The position numbers were made by a program, and so were the translations under genes. Below, one piece after another: positions 1 through 8,582 of a DNA stretch of 64,000 bases. The notes below the pieces were generated by a model. The model saw nothing but the letters and a program-made list of their open reading frames with translations, was not told the origin of the DNA and made no database searches. Source of the stretch: Mycobacterium arosiense ATCC BAA-1401 = DSM 45069 (lineage in GTDB: Bacteria; Actinomycetota; Actinomycetes; Mycobacteriales; Mycobacteriaceae); contig NZ_MVHG01000006.1 in NCBI RefSeq assembly GCF_002086125.1, positions 1-64,000 on the forward strand. The letters run 5' to 3'. Each line of letters begins with the position of its first letter. The first letter of the stretch is position 1.

Positions 1-254
1 GGGTGGGACTGGTCCGCGGGGGGGCGGGCACCGCCCTGGTCGGCTCGCACGCCGAGGTCGCCGAACGGCTGGCCGAATACGCCAAATTGGGCATCTCGCA
101 CTTCATCTTGTCGGGGTATCCGCATCTGGAAGAGGCTTACTGGTTCGGCGAGGGGGTGCTGCCGATTCTGGAGCGGATGGGATTGTGGCGCCACCCCAAC
201 CGCCGTTCGCACCCGGTCGCGGGAACGCCGTTCGCGGTCGCCTCGGCGCACTGA
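1..254 (+). CDS. LLM flavin-dependent (SsuD-like) monooxygenase, C-terminal end
   Basis: Only the last 80-odd codons are in the window; the gene runs in from the left edge and the in-frame GTG at base 3 is probably internal. The visible tail has the pattern of alkanesulfonate monooxygenase SsuD: a GTALVGS segment, [14 protein letters not shown], then [22 protein letters not shown]. Family members are FMNH2-dependent TIM-barrel enzymes that release sulfite from alkanesulfonates. Substrate here is inferred from that tail only; another LLM enzyme is possible. The MFS gene starts 6 bases after the stop, so the two may be co-transcribed. Confidence 0.75.
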   Translation, partial: VGLVRGGAGTALVGSHAEVAERLAEYAKLGISHFILSGYPHLEEAYWFGEGVLPILERMGLWRHPNRRSHPVAGTPFAVASAH

Positions 255-260
255 GGCGCC

Positions 261-1607
261 ATGGCAGTCACCCTGCCCGCGTCCGCACCCGCCGGCCGTG
301 CGCCCGACGCGGTCGACGAATCCGCCGCGCAGCGGCGCCGGCGGTTGCGCGTTGTGGTCGCGGCGAGCCTGCTGGGCACCACGGTCGAGTGGTACGACTT
401 CTTCCTGTACGCCACCGCAGCGGGCCTGGTGTTCAACAAGGTGTTCTTTCCCAACGAGAGTTCTTTGGTGGGAACGCTTTTGGCATTCGCGACCTTCGCC
501 GTGGGGTTCGTCATGCGGCCCATCGGCGGGCTGGTGTTCGGCCACATCGGCGACCGGATCGGCCGCAAACGCAGCCTGGCGTTGACCATGCTCATCATGG
601 GTGGCGCGACGGCGCTGATCGGGGCATTGCCGACGGCCGCCCAGATCGGGGCGTGGGCGCCGGTCCTGCTGCTCCTCCTGCGGGTGCTGCAGGGTTTCGC
701 GCTCGGCGGTGAGTGGGGCGGGGCGGTGCTGCTGGCCGTCGAACACAGTCCCGCCGACCGGCGCGGCCGCTACGGGGCGATCCCGCAAGTGGGATTGGCA
801 TTGGGTCTAGCCCTGGGCACCGGCGTGTTCGCCTTCTTACAGGTCGCCTTGGGCCAGACGCGGTTTCTGTCCTACGGCTGGCGCATCGGCTTTGTGTTGA
901 GCGTGCTGCTGGTGGCGATCGGGGTCGTGGTGCGGCTACGGGTCGAAGAGACCCCGGCTTTTCGTGAATTGGGTGACCTCCGGGCGGCGTCCACCGTGCC
1001 CATCCGCGACATCATCCGCGAACCCCGATCCCGACGAAACACGTTGCTGGGGCTACTGTCTCGCTGGGCGGAGGGCTCGGCCTTCAACACCTGGGGCGTC
1101 TTCGCGATCAGTTACGCCACCGGTGCCCTGGGCTTGAACAAGGTCTCGGTTCTGATCGTGGTGACCGTCGCCGCCCTGTTGATGGCGGTGCTGTTGCCAG
1201 TATCGGGGGCATTGGCCGACCGGTACGGCGCACGCCGGGTGTACCTGGTCGGTGTGGCCCTCTACGGCGCGGCGGCCTTTCCGGCGTTCGCCTTGTTCGG
1301 CACCAGGAACCTGATCTGGTTCGGGCTGGCGATGGTCCTCGTGTTCGGCGTCGTGCACGCGCTGTTCTACGGCGCCCAAGGCACCCTGTACTCGTCGCTG
1401 TATCCAACCGGCACCCGCTACACCGGTTTGTCGTTCGTCTACCAGTTCTCGGGCGTGTACGCGTCCGGGGTGACGCCGATGATTCTCACCTCGCTGATCG
1501 CGGCCGCCGGCGGCGCGCCGTGGCTGGCCTGTGGGTATCTGGTCGCGTCGGCGGTGATCAGCGTGATCGCGACGGCCCTGATCCGCGATCGGGACCTCCA
1601 TTTGTAA
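261..1607 (+). CDS. MFS transporter, metabolite:H+ symporter type
   Basis: 448-residue integral membrane protein of the major facilitator superfamily. The motif EWYDFFLYA (about residues 43-51) at the start of TM1 and the loop 2-3 signature GDRIGRKR (97-104) are typical of the MHS group (KgtP, ProP, ShiA relatives), proton symporters for organic acids, betaines and similar metabolites. About twelve hydrophobic segments can be followed to the C-terminus. ATG start, 6 bases after the SsuD-like gene. The substrate cannot be read from sequence; position beside an SsuD-like enzyme makes a sulfonate or organic acid conceivable, which is inference. Confidence 0.85.
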   Translation: MAVTLPASAPAGRAPDAVDESAAQRRRRLRVVVAASLLGTTVEWYDFFLYATAAGLVFNKVFFPNESSLVGTLLAFATFAVGFVMRPIGGLVFGHIGDRIGRKRSLALTMLIMGGATALIGALPTAAQIGAWAPVLLLLLRVLQGFALGGEWGGAVLLAVEHSPADRRGRYGAIPQVGLALGLALGTGVFAFLQVALGQTRFLSYGWRIGFVLSVLLVAIGVVVRLRVEETPAFRELGDLRAASTVPIRDIIREPRSRRNTLLGLLSRWAEGSAFNTWGVFAISYATGALGLNKVSVLIVVTVAALLMAVLLPVSGALADRYGARRVYLVGVALYGAAAFPAFALFGTRNLIWFGLAMVLVFGVVHALFYGAQGTLYSSLYPTGTRYTGLSFVYQFSGVYASGVTPMILTSLIAAAGGAPWLACGYLVASAVISVIATALIRDRDLHL

Positions 1608-1649
1608 GTCGTCGTTGCTGCGGGCCGCGAAGCCCGCTAGCGTCCGGGC

Positions 1650-3008
1650 ATGCCTAGCAATCCGCAACTGCGTCAAGGACTGTCGCAACGGCAGCTGCGC
1701 ATGATCGCCCTGGGCGGCGTGATCGGCGCCGGCTTGTTCGTCGGATCCGGAGTGGTGATCGAAAACACCGGCCCGGCCGCGTTCCTCACCTACGCGCTAT
1801 GCGGCCTGCTCATCGTGCTGGTGATGCGGATGTTGGGCGAGATGGCGGCGGCCAACCCCTCGACCGGATCGTTCGCCGACTATGCGGCCCAGGCGCTGGG
1901 CGGCTGGGCGGGCTTCTCGGTCGCGTGGCTGTATTGGTACTTCTGGGTGATCGTGGTGGGCTTCGAGGCGGTTGCCGGCGGCAAGGTCCTCAACTACTGG
2001 TTCCACGCACCGCTATGGCTGCTGTCGCTGTGCCTGATGGTGTTGATGACGGCGACAAACCTGTTCTCGGTGTCGTCGTTCGGCGAATTCGAATTCTGGT
2101 TCGCCGGAATCAAAGTCGCGACCATCGTGATCTTTCTCGTCGTGGGCATCGCGTACGTCCTGGGCTTGGTGCCGGGCCATCACGGCGGTCTTGCCAATCT
2201 GGGATCGCACAGCGGGTTCTTTCCCCACGGCGTCGGGGCGGTGTTCGCCGCCATCGTCGTGGTGATCTTCTCCATGGTGGGCGCCGAGATCGTCACCGTC
2301 GCCGCCGCGGAAAGCCGCGACCCCGAGCTCGCGGTCCGGAAGGCGACCCGATCGGTGGTGGCCCGCATCGGCATCTTCTTCGTCGGCTCGGTCTTTTTGC
2401 TCGTGGCGCTGTTGCCCTGGGACTCCGTGGAACTCGGTGCCTCGCCGTACGTGGCCGCGCTCAAACACATGGGGCTTGGCGGCGCAGATCAGGTGATGAA
2501 TGCGGTGGTGCTGACCGCGGTGCTGTCCTGCCTGAACTCCGGTCTGTACACCGCGTCGCGCATGTTGTTCGTGCTCGCCGAGCGGGGCGAGGCGCCGACG
2601 CGGTTGATCGGATTGAGCGGACGCGGCGTCCCCCATGTCGCGATCCTGTGCTCGTCGGCGGTCGGATTCGGATGCGTCGTCATGGCGCGGGTCGCGCCGA
2701 ACACGGTGTTTTTGTTCCTGCTCAATTCGTCGGGAGCCGTCATCTTGTTCGTCTACTGGCTGATCGCGTGCTCGCAGATCATCTTGCGGCGCCGCACGCC
2801 CGCCGAGAAACTAACGGTGAAAATGTGGTGCTACCCGATGCTGTCGATCTTCACGCTGGCCGCGATCACCGCCGTGCTGGTGCAAATGGCATTCGACCAC
2901 GCGGCGCGCAGCCAGCTATGGCTCAGCCTACTGTCCTGGGCGGTGGTGATCGGGCTGTACCTGATTGCCCGCTCCCGCGGCCGCATCCGGATCTCGTCGC
3001 AAGGCTGA
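1650..3008 (+). CDS. gabP: Amino acid permease (APC superfamily, GabP-like)
   Basis: 452-residue permease with about twelve membrane segments. The N-terminal LGGVIGAGLFVGSG motif of TM1 and the FSMVGAEIVTVAAAES segment of TM6 mark the amino acid-polyamine-organocation superfamily, AAT subgroup (GabP, CycA, AnsP). It occupies the place of M. tuberculosis Rv0522 (gabP), two genes before hemL, so I use that symbol; transport of 4-aminobutyrate is not proven by sequence. ATG start. It converges on the carboxylic acid reductase pseudogene, with only 6 bases between the two stops. Confidence 0.8.
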   Translation: MPSNPQLRQGLSQRQLRMIALGGVIGAGLFVGSGVVIENTGPAAFLTYALCGLLIVLVMRMLGEMAAANPSTGSFADYAAQALGGWAGFSVAWLYWYFWVIVVGFEAVAGGKVLNYWFHAPLWLLSLCLMVLMTATNLFSVSSFGEFEFWFAGIKVATIVIFLVVGIAYVLGLVPGHHGGLANLGSHSGFFPHGVGAVFAAIVVVIFSMVGAEIVTVAAAESRDPELAVRKATRSVVARIGIFFVGSVFLLVALLPWDSVELGASPYVAALKHMGLGGADQVMNAVVLTAVLSCLNSGLYTASRMLFVLAERGEAPTRLIGLSGRGVPHVAILCSSAVGFGCVVMARVAPNTVFLFLLNSSGAVILFVYWLIACSQIILRRRTPAEKLTVKMWCYPMLSIFTLAAITAVLVQMAFDHAARSQLWLSLLSWAVVIGLYLIARSRGRIRISSQG

Positions 3009-3014
3009 GGCCCG

Positions 3015-4550
3015 CTATCCGGCGCGCGCGCCGGTGTGACTGCGCAGCAGACCGAGCCGCTGCAAGTCGGTGACATATTTGTCGATCAACGCCTTGGTCA
3101 CGTGCGGCACGTCGTTGTCGCTGCCGATCCCCGCGGATTGCACTGCTGCACGGAACTTTTCGGCCGGCATGCCGGTGCCCTGTGTCGGCTGACCGGGCTT
3201 CGCGTAGGCGCTCATCAGCGGCAGCAGCGAGTTCTTGCGCTGGTTGTCGGGCAGCGCCCGCATCGCCTCGGTGAACCGGGCCAGCCACTGCTGATAATCG
3301 TCGACGCGCTCGATCCTGTGCCCGCCCGCGATGAGCCAGTCGACGAACGTGTCCAGGGAAATGCCGTCGTCGTGGGTGTTGAGCACGTTGTAGGTGTGGT
3401 ACCCCTGCCGGGCGCGCGCCCCGAGGGTGGCGATGGCCTCCGCGGTGAAATCGGCCGGCAGCCCGTCGTAATGGGCGCGCTGCGGATCGCCGGACGCGTC
3501 GAGCTCGTCGAGGGACCGCGACGGGCTCGCCGAGCGGACGTCGACGTCTTCGCCGAAGAAATTGCCGTCGGGCAGCGTGGTCACCGCCACGGTGGAGATG
3601 TAGTTGATCGGCTTGAGCCGCTTGGTGATCGCGAGCTTGATTATCTCCGCGGTGCCCACCACGTTGGGGCCGAACAGCTGGCTGTAGGGCAGCACGTGGT
3701 TGACCAGGGCGGCCGAATGCACCACGAGGTCGACGGTCTCGGCCAGTCGTTCGTAGGTGGGCGTGTCCAGGCCGAGGTTGGGCGCTCCCACGTCACCGAC
3801 GAGCACCCGCAGGTGCTGGTCGGCCAATTGCCGGAAGCGCCCGGACAATTCGGCGTCTCCGCTGTCGATCGCGGCTTCGATGCGCTGGCGTCCGGCGGTC
3901 GGGTCGGCGCCGCGGGCCAGGCATCTCTTGCCGCAGTTCGGCTTTCACCGCCTCGTCGAGCTGCTTGCCGGAAAGCTCACCGCCGAAGCGCTGATCGAGC
4001 TCTCGGCGGTAACGCCGAAAGAACATGTCGCACACCCGCGGAACCAGGTTCAGGGCCGTGGGCCCGACCAGGCCGATGTCGTCGAACAGGGTGGACATGT
4101 CGCTCTTGGCGGCGAAGTAGCCGATGCCCCCGGAGGACAGGGTGGCGATCAGCCACTCCAACCCGTACACGTGCGACAGCGGCATGTATTGCAGGTGGAT
4201 CGCCGGGATCGGCCTGCCGATGTCCACCGACGGACTGTGCGGCCGCCGCGACCCGCTTTCCGAGCTCGCGGCAGGTGATGGTGTCGAAGCCGGACAGCAG
4301 GGTGTTCACCGCGCGGCCCGTCGCCGGATCGCGGATCACCTCGCAGCAGCGCTGCCCCAGCGCGGGCCGGTCGGCATAGCCGCCCAGATAGGTGTCGACG
4401 ACCTCGGCCAGCCGCAGTCCCGGCCGATGCGCGGCGCCGGTTACCTCCGGTGACGACGCGGCGGCGCGAAACTGCGTCGTTGGCGTAGAGCTGCTCGACG
4501 CGCTCGGTCAGTCGCTGTTCGCGGCCGGAGTCGGCGACGGTTTCGGTCAT
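3015..4550 (-). pseudogene. Carboxylic acid reductase (CAR/FadD9 type), decayed remnant
   Basis: Pieces of one CAR gene lie in order in three reading frames. It starts at ATG 4550 behind a GAGGAAG ribosome site (REQRLTERVEQLYAND). It shifts frame near 4490 (GYADRPALGQ, VIRDPATGRAVNTLL), shifts again near 4240 (LQYMPLSHVYG, LVPRVCDMFFRRYRREL), and again near 3920 into the reductase domain, which reads open to 3015 (VGAPNLGLDTPTY, AQ-like AALVNHVLPY, QRAHYDGLPADFTAEAI). Intact CARs are about 1,170 residues; about 510 codons remain. Most of the adenylation core, the phosphopantetheine carrier domain and the reductase YxxxK stretch are missing. The gene cannot make an active enzyme. Confidence 0.9.
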
Positions 4551-4690
4551 CGGCGGCTTCCTCTCATCCGTATGCCGGTGCCGTATACCCGGCTTGGCTG
4601 CGCCCAGTCAGCGCGTCGGGCGGTCGCAGGCGTCGGCACCCAGGACCACCGGACGCTCCACAATTTTGGTGATTCGCATCACCTCCCGCC

Positions 4691-5086
4691 TCAGGAGGTG
4701 CGATCGAGCAGCAGCACTTCCTCGAACGGCATCCGTGCGAACAGCACGCGCCCCGCGCCCGTCACGTATTTCGCCGCCTCGGTCTTGCTCACCACGCGCG
4801 GACCGGCGATGCCAAACGTCTTGGCGCTGCGGCGCAATCGCGCACCTCCGGCGGCCTCGATGTTTTTCAACCAGTCCCGATCGGGGCCGTAGGCCAGCGG
4901 GATCGCCACGCCGGGCTTGCCGTCGACGCTGGTGAGGAACGAGTTGACCGGGGTGCGGTACGGCTTGCCGGAGCGCCGCCCGACATGCTCGACGATCGCG
5001 AACCCCGGCAGCCAACCAGCCCACATTCGCTGAATGGGATTGGTGACGTGGCGGTTGAACCGGGCGAGGCGTTCTGGAAATCGCAT
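4691..5086 (-). CDS. Nitroreductase-family deazaflavin-dependent oxidoreductase
   Basis: 131-residue split beta-barrel protein of the DUF385/Ddn family, matching the position and size I recall for M. tuberculosis Rv0523c. Visible family features are the N-terminal helix, the [15 protein letters not shown] segment that contacts the F420 phosphates, and a C-terminal [11 protein letters not shown] strand. Family members bind F420 and some reduce quinones with F420H2. I chose ATG 5086 because homology starts at [16 protein letters not shown]; the longer frame to 5209 has no family similarity. It is divergent from hemL, with 121 bases between the starts. Confidence 0.85.
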   Translation of the reverse strand: MRFPERLARFNRHVTNPIQRMWAGWLPGFAIVEHVGRRSGKPYRTPVNSFLTSVDGKPGVAIPLAYGPDRDWLKNIEAAGGARLRRSAKTFGIAGPRVVSKTEAAKYVTGAGRVLFARMPFEEVLLLDRTS

Positions 5087-5207
5087 ATCGCCATCCAACT
5101 CGCGGCCACCGGGCCGAGACAACCCGCTTTCTCCCGCCGCCCTCTCATACCACGTTCTGCTACACCCTGTAGTGGAAAGGCTCGCGCGGGCTGGGACACT
5201 AGTCGTC

Positions 5208-6557
5208 ATGGGAAGCAGTGATCAGGCGACCGCGCACGCCACCGGGGCCCGTCGGGCCACCGCGGCGTCGGCCCGGTTGTTCGACGACGCCTGCGCCGTC
5301 ATTCCCGGTGGGGTGAACTCTCCGGTCCGCGCGTTCACCGCCGTGGGCGGAACGCCGCCGTTCATCACGCAGGCGCGCGGGTGCCTGCTGACCGACGCCG
5401 ACGGCAACCGCTACGTCGACCTGGTGTGCTCGTGGGGCCCGATGATCCTGGGACACGCGCACCCGGCCGTCGTCGAGGCGGTGGCACAGGCGGCCGCGTC
5501 GGGTCTGTCGTTCGGGGCGCCCACCCCGGCCGAGAGTGAGCTGGCTGCCGAGATGATCTCGCGGGTGGCACCGGTCGAACGGATCCGGCTGGTCAACTCC
5601 GGCACCGAGGCCACCATGAGTGCGGTGCGGTTGGCCCGCGGCTGCACCGGCCGGGCCAAGGTAATCAAGTTTTCCGGCTGCTACCACGGCCACGTCGACG
5701 CGTTGCTGGCGGACGCGGGCTCCGGGGTGGCGACACTGGGCCTGCCGTCCTCGCCTGGAGTCACCGGTGCGACGGCGGCCGACACAATCGTGTTGCCCTA
5801 CAACGACATCGACGCCGTGCGGCAGACCTTCGCCCGGTTCGGCGACCAGATCGCGGCGGTGATCACCGAGGCCAGCCCCGGCAACATGGGCGTGGTCCCA
5901 CCCGCGCCCGGCTACAACGCGGCACTGCGCGCGATCACCGCCGAGCACGGCGCGCTGCTGATCATCGACGAGGTGATGACCGGCTTCCGGGTCAGCCGAA
6001 GCGGTTGGTATGGAATCGATCCCGTCGACGCCGACCTGTTCACCTTCGGCAAGGTGATGAGCGGCGGGCTGCCGGCCGCCGCGTTCGGCGGGCGCGCCGA
6101 GGTGATGGAGCGGCTGGCGCCGCTGGGACCGGTCTATCAGGCCGGCACCCTGTCGGGTAACCCGGTGGCGATGGCCGCCGGGCTGGCCACCCTGCGCAAC
6201 GCCGACGCCGCCGCCTACGCCAGGCTGGACGGCAACGCCGATCGCCTGGCCGGGATGTTCTCCGACGCCCTGACGAATGCCGGTGTGGCGCACCAGATTC
6301 CGCGCGCCGGCAACATGCTCGGTGTGTTCTTCTCCGAGACACCGGTGACGGACTTCGCGTCCGCGCGGGCCACCCAGACCTGGCGTTATCCGCCGTTCTT
6401 CCATGCCTTGCTGGACGCGGGTGTGTACCCGCCGTGCAGCGCCTTCGAGGCCTGGTTCGTCTCGACCGCGCTGGACGACGCCGCGTTCGACCGCATCGCC
6501 GACGCCCTGCCCGCCGCGGCCAGGGCCGCCGCGCAAGCCGAGGGGAGTGAGCCCTGA
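5208..6557 (+). CDS. hemL: Glutamate-1-semialdehyde 2,1-aminomutase
   Basis: 449-residue PLP enzyme that converts glutamate-1-semialdehyde to 5-aminolevulinate in C5-pathway tetrapyrrole synthesis. Diagnostic features: [13 protein letters not shown] near residue 31, [12 protein letters not shown] at 128, [10 protein letters not shown] at 252 with the PLP-binding Asp, and the Schiff-base lysine in [18 protein letters not shown] (Lys282). ATG 5208 is chosen because the family start follows it; an in-frame ATG at 5034 would overlap the divergent gene. It heads the run hemL to ccsA and its stop overlaps the next start as TGATG. Confidence 0.97.
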   Translation: MGSSDQATAHATGARRATAASARLFDDACAVIPGGVNSPVRAFTAVGGTPPFITQARGCLLTDADGNRYVDLVCSWGPMILGHAHPAVVEAVAQAAASGLSFGAPTPAESELAAEMISRVAPVERIRLVNSGTEATMSAVRLARGCTGRAKVIKFSGCYHGHVDALLADAGSGVATLGLPSSPGVTGATAADTIVLPYNDIDAVRQTFARFGDQIAAVITEASPGNMGVVPPAPGYNAALRAITAEHGALLIIDEVMTGFRVSRSGWYGIDPVDADLFTFGKVMSGGLPAAAFGGRAEVMERLAPLGPVYQAGTLSGNPVAMAAGLATLRNADAAAYARLDGNADRLAGMFSDALTNAGVAHQIPRAGNMLGVFFSETPVTDFASARATQTWRYPPFFHALLDAGVYPPCSAFEAWFVSTALDDAAFDRIADALPAAARAAAQAEGSEP

Positions 6558-7165
6558 TGGCCGAGCACACCCGGGTGCACGTCGTGCGGCACGGCGAGGT
6601 GTACAACCCGAGCGGCATCCTCTACGGCAGGCTGCCCGGCTTCCACCTCTCCGACAACGGCCGCGCGCAAGCGGCCGCCGTGGCGGATGCGCTGGCCGAC
6701 CGCGACATCGTGGCGGTGATCGCCTCGCCGCTGCAACGGGCCCAGGAGACCGCCGCGCCCATCGCCGCCAGACACGGGTTGGCCGTGGACACCGATCCGG
6801 ACCTGATCGAATCGACCAACTTCTTCCAGGGCCGCCGCGTCAGCCCCGGCGACGGCGCCTGGCGCGACCCGCGGGTGTGGTGGCAGCTCCGCAACCCGTT
6901 CCGGCCGTCCTGGGGTGAGCCGTACGCCGAGATCGCGGCCCGGATGCAGACGGCGGTCGACAAGGCCCGCGCCCGTGGCGCCGGCCACGAGGTGGTGTGC
7001 GTCAGCCACCAGCTCCCGGTGTGGACGCTGCGGCTGCACGTGACCGGCCGGCGGCTGTGGCACGACCCGCGGCGGCGCCAGTGCGGGCTCGCGTCGGTGA
7101 CCACCCTGGTCTACGACGGCGACCGGCTGGCCGGCGTCGAGTACAGCGAACCGGCGGCGCGTTGA
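6557..7165 (+). CDS. Histidine phosphatase family protein (phosphoglycerate mutase-like)
   Basis: 202 residues. The N-terminal VVRHGEVYNPSGILYGRLPGF carries the RHG phospho-acceptor histidine, and CVSHQLPV near residue 155 supplies the second catalytic histidine. This is the Rv0525 position between hemL and the cytochrome c maturation genes. Family members are phosphatases or mutases acting on small phosphorylated metabolites or proteins; the substrate is unknown. The start overlaps the hemL stop by one base (TGATG) and the stop overlaps the next start, so translation is probably coupled. Confidence 0.88.
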   Translation: MAEHTRVHVVRHGEVYNPSGILYGRLPGFHLSDNGRAQAAAVADALADRDIVAVIASPLQRAQETAAPIAARHGLAVDTDPDLIESTNFFQGRRVSPGDGAWRDPRVWWQLRNPFRPSWGEPYAEIAARMQTAVDKARARGAGHEVVCVSHQLPVWTLRLHVTGRRLWHDPRRRQCGLASVTTLVYDGDRLAGVEYSEPAAR

Positions 7166-7806
7166 TCGGCTGGGCAAGACAGGCGATTTCCGGGGCCGTG
7201 CTGGCGGCGCTGCTGTCGGCCCTGCTCGCCGGCTGTTCCTCGGGCCACGACGCCGTCGCCCAGGGCGGGACCTTCGAATTCGTCTCGCCCGGCGGCAAGA
7301 CCGACATCTACTACGACCCGCCGTCCGACCGCGGCCGCCCCGGATCGCTGTCCGGGCCTGACCTGGCCGACCCCGCGCACACGCTGTCGCTGGATGACCC
7401 GATCTTCGCGGGCCGGGTCGTGGTCATCAACATCTGGGGGCAGTGGTGCGGCCCGTGCCGCGCCGAGGTCACCCAGCTGCAGCAGGTGTATGACGCCACC
7501 CGCGACGGGGTGTCCTTCCTCGGCATCGACGTCCGGGACAACAACCGGCGGGCGGCAATGGACTTCGTCAACGACCGACGGGTGACGTTTCCGTCCATCT
7601 ACGACCCGGCGATGCGCACGCTGATCGCGTTCGGCGGCAAATACCCCACCACCGTGATCCCGTCCACGCTGGTCCTGGACCGCCAGCACCGCGTCGCGGC
7701 GGTCTTCCTGCGCGAACTGCTGGCCACCGACCTGCGGCCGGTGGTGCAGCGGCTCGCGGGCGAGGCGGCACCCACCCCGGCCAAGGCGGGGCCGGCACAG
7801 CAATGA
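7162..7806 (+). CDS. TlpA/ResA-like thiol-disulfide lipoprotein
   Basis: 214 residues from a TTG start that overlaps the upstream TGA (TTGA). The N-terminus is a lipoprotein signal with lipobox LLAGC (Cys25), then a thioredoxin-like domain with active site WCGPC (Cys96, Cys99) in the TlpA/ResA setting NIWGQWCGPCRAE. It is expected outside the membrane, reducing apocytochrome c haem-binding cysteines with electrons from CcdA, whose gene overlaps its 3' end by four bases (ATGA). It corresponds to M. tuberculosis Rv0526, which I recall as about 216 residues and which supports the TTG start; the next possible start (GTG 7198) would cut into the signal peptide. Confidence 0.9.
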   Translation: MIGWARQAISGAVLAALLSALLAGCSSGHDAVAQGGTFEFVSPGGKTDIYYDPPSDRGRPGSLSGPDLADPAHTLSLDDPIFAGRVVVINIWGQWCGPCRAEVTQLQQVYDATRDGVSFLGIDVRDNNRRAAMDFVNDRRVTFPSIYDPAMRTLIAFGGKYPTTVIPSTLVLDRQHRVAAVFLRELLATDLRPVVQRLAGEAAPTPAKAGPAQQ

Positions 7807-8582
7807 CCGGATTCACCCAGATCGCCGCCGCCGGACCGCTCCTGCTGGCCCTCGGCGTGTGCCTGCTCGCGGGGCTGGTGTCCTTCGCCTCGCCGTGCGT
7901 GGTGCCGCTGGTGCCCGGCTATCTGTCCTATCTGGCCGCGGTGGTCGGCGTCGACGAACAGCCGCCGGCGGGTGCCGTCAAAGCGCCGCCGTCCGCCCGG
8001 TGGCGGGTCGCGGGGTCCGCGGCGTTGTTCGTCGCCGGGTTCACCACGGTGTTCGTGCTCGGCACCGTCGCCGTCCTCGGCATGACGACCACGCTGATCA
8101 CCAACCAACTGCTGCTGCAGCGGGCCGGGGGAGTGCTGACCATCGTCATGGGCCTGGTGTTCGTGGGCCTCATCCCGGCCCTGCAACGCCAGGTTCGGTT
8201 CAGTCCGCGGCAGCTGACGACGGTCGCCGGCGCGCCGGTGCTGGGCGCGGTTTTCGCGTTGGGCTGGACGCCGTGCCTGGGCCCGACGCTGGCCGGCGTG
8301 ATCACCGTCGCCTCGGCCACCGACGGCGCCAGCGTGGCGCGCGGAATCGTGTTGGTGATCGCTTACTGCCTGGGGCTGGGCATCCCATTCGTGCTGCTGG
8401 CCTTCGGCTCGGCGGGCGCGGTCGGCGGGCTGGGCCGGCTGCGCCGGCACACTCGGACCATCCAGATCTTCGGTGGTGTGCTGCTGATCGCGGTCGGCGC
8501 ACTGTTGGTCACCGGGGTGTGGAACGACTTCGTCTCCTGGCTGCGCGACGCGTTCGTGTCCGACGTGAGGTTGCCGATTTGA
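7803..8582 (+). CDS. ccdA: Cytochrome c biogenesis protein CcdA
   Basis: 259-residue DsbD/CcdA-family membrane protein with about six hydrophobic segments. The redox cysteines are in the pseudo-repeated motifs SFASPCVVPLVPGYLSYL (N-terminal half) and LGWTPCLGPTLAGVI (C-terminal half). It passes electrons from cytoplasmic thioredoxin across the membrane to the TlpA/ResA-like lipoprotein encoded just before it. ATG start overlapping the upstream stop (ATGA); its own stop overlaps the probable TTG start of resB (TTTGA). It matches the Rv0527 position. Confidence 0.95.
   Translation: MTGFTQIAAAGPLLLALGVCLLAGLVSFASPCVVPLVPGYLSYLAAVVGVDEQPPAGAVKAPPSARWRVAGSAALFVAGFTTVFVLGTVAVLGMTTTLITNQLLLQRAGGVLTIVMGLVFVGLIPALQRQVRFSPRQLTTVAGAPVLGAVFALGWTPCLGPTLAGVITVASATDGASVARGIVLVIAYCLGLGIPFVLLAFGSAGAVGGLGRLRRHTRTIQIFGGVLLIAVGALLVTGVWNDFVSWLRDAFVSDVRLPI

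Noticed and set aside
3036..4379. Long open frame on the plus strand across the carboxylic acid reductase remnant
   Set aside because: It is antisense to clear CAR fragments, is Arg/Gly/Ala-rich without a domain, and arises from the high GC third positions.
5199..6536. Long antisense frame over hemL
   Set aside because: Composition is typical of a GC-rich shadow (Gly, Arg, His), with no ribosome site or family motif; hemL is unambiguous.
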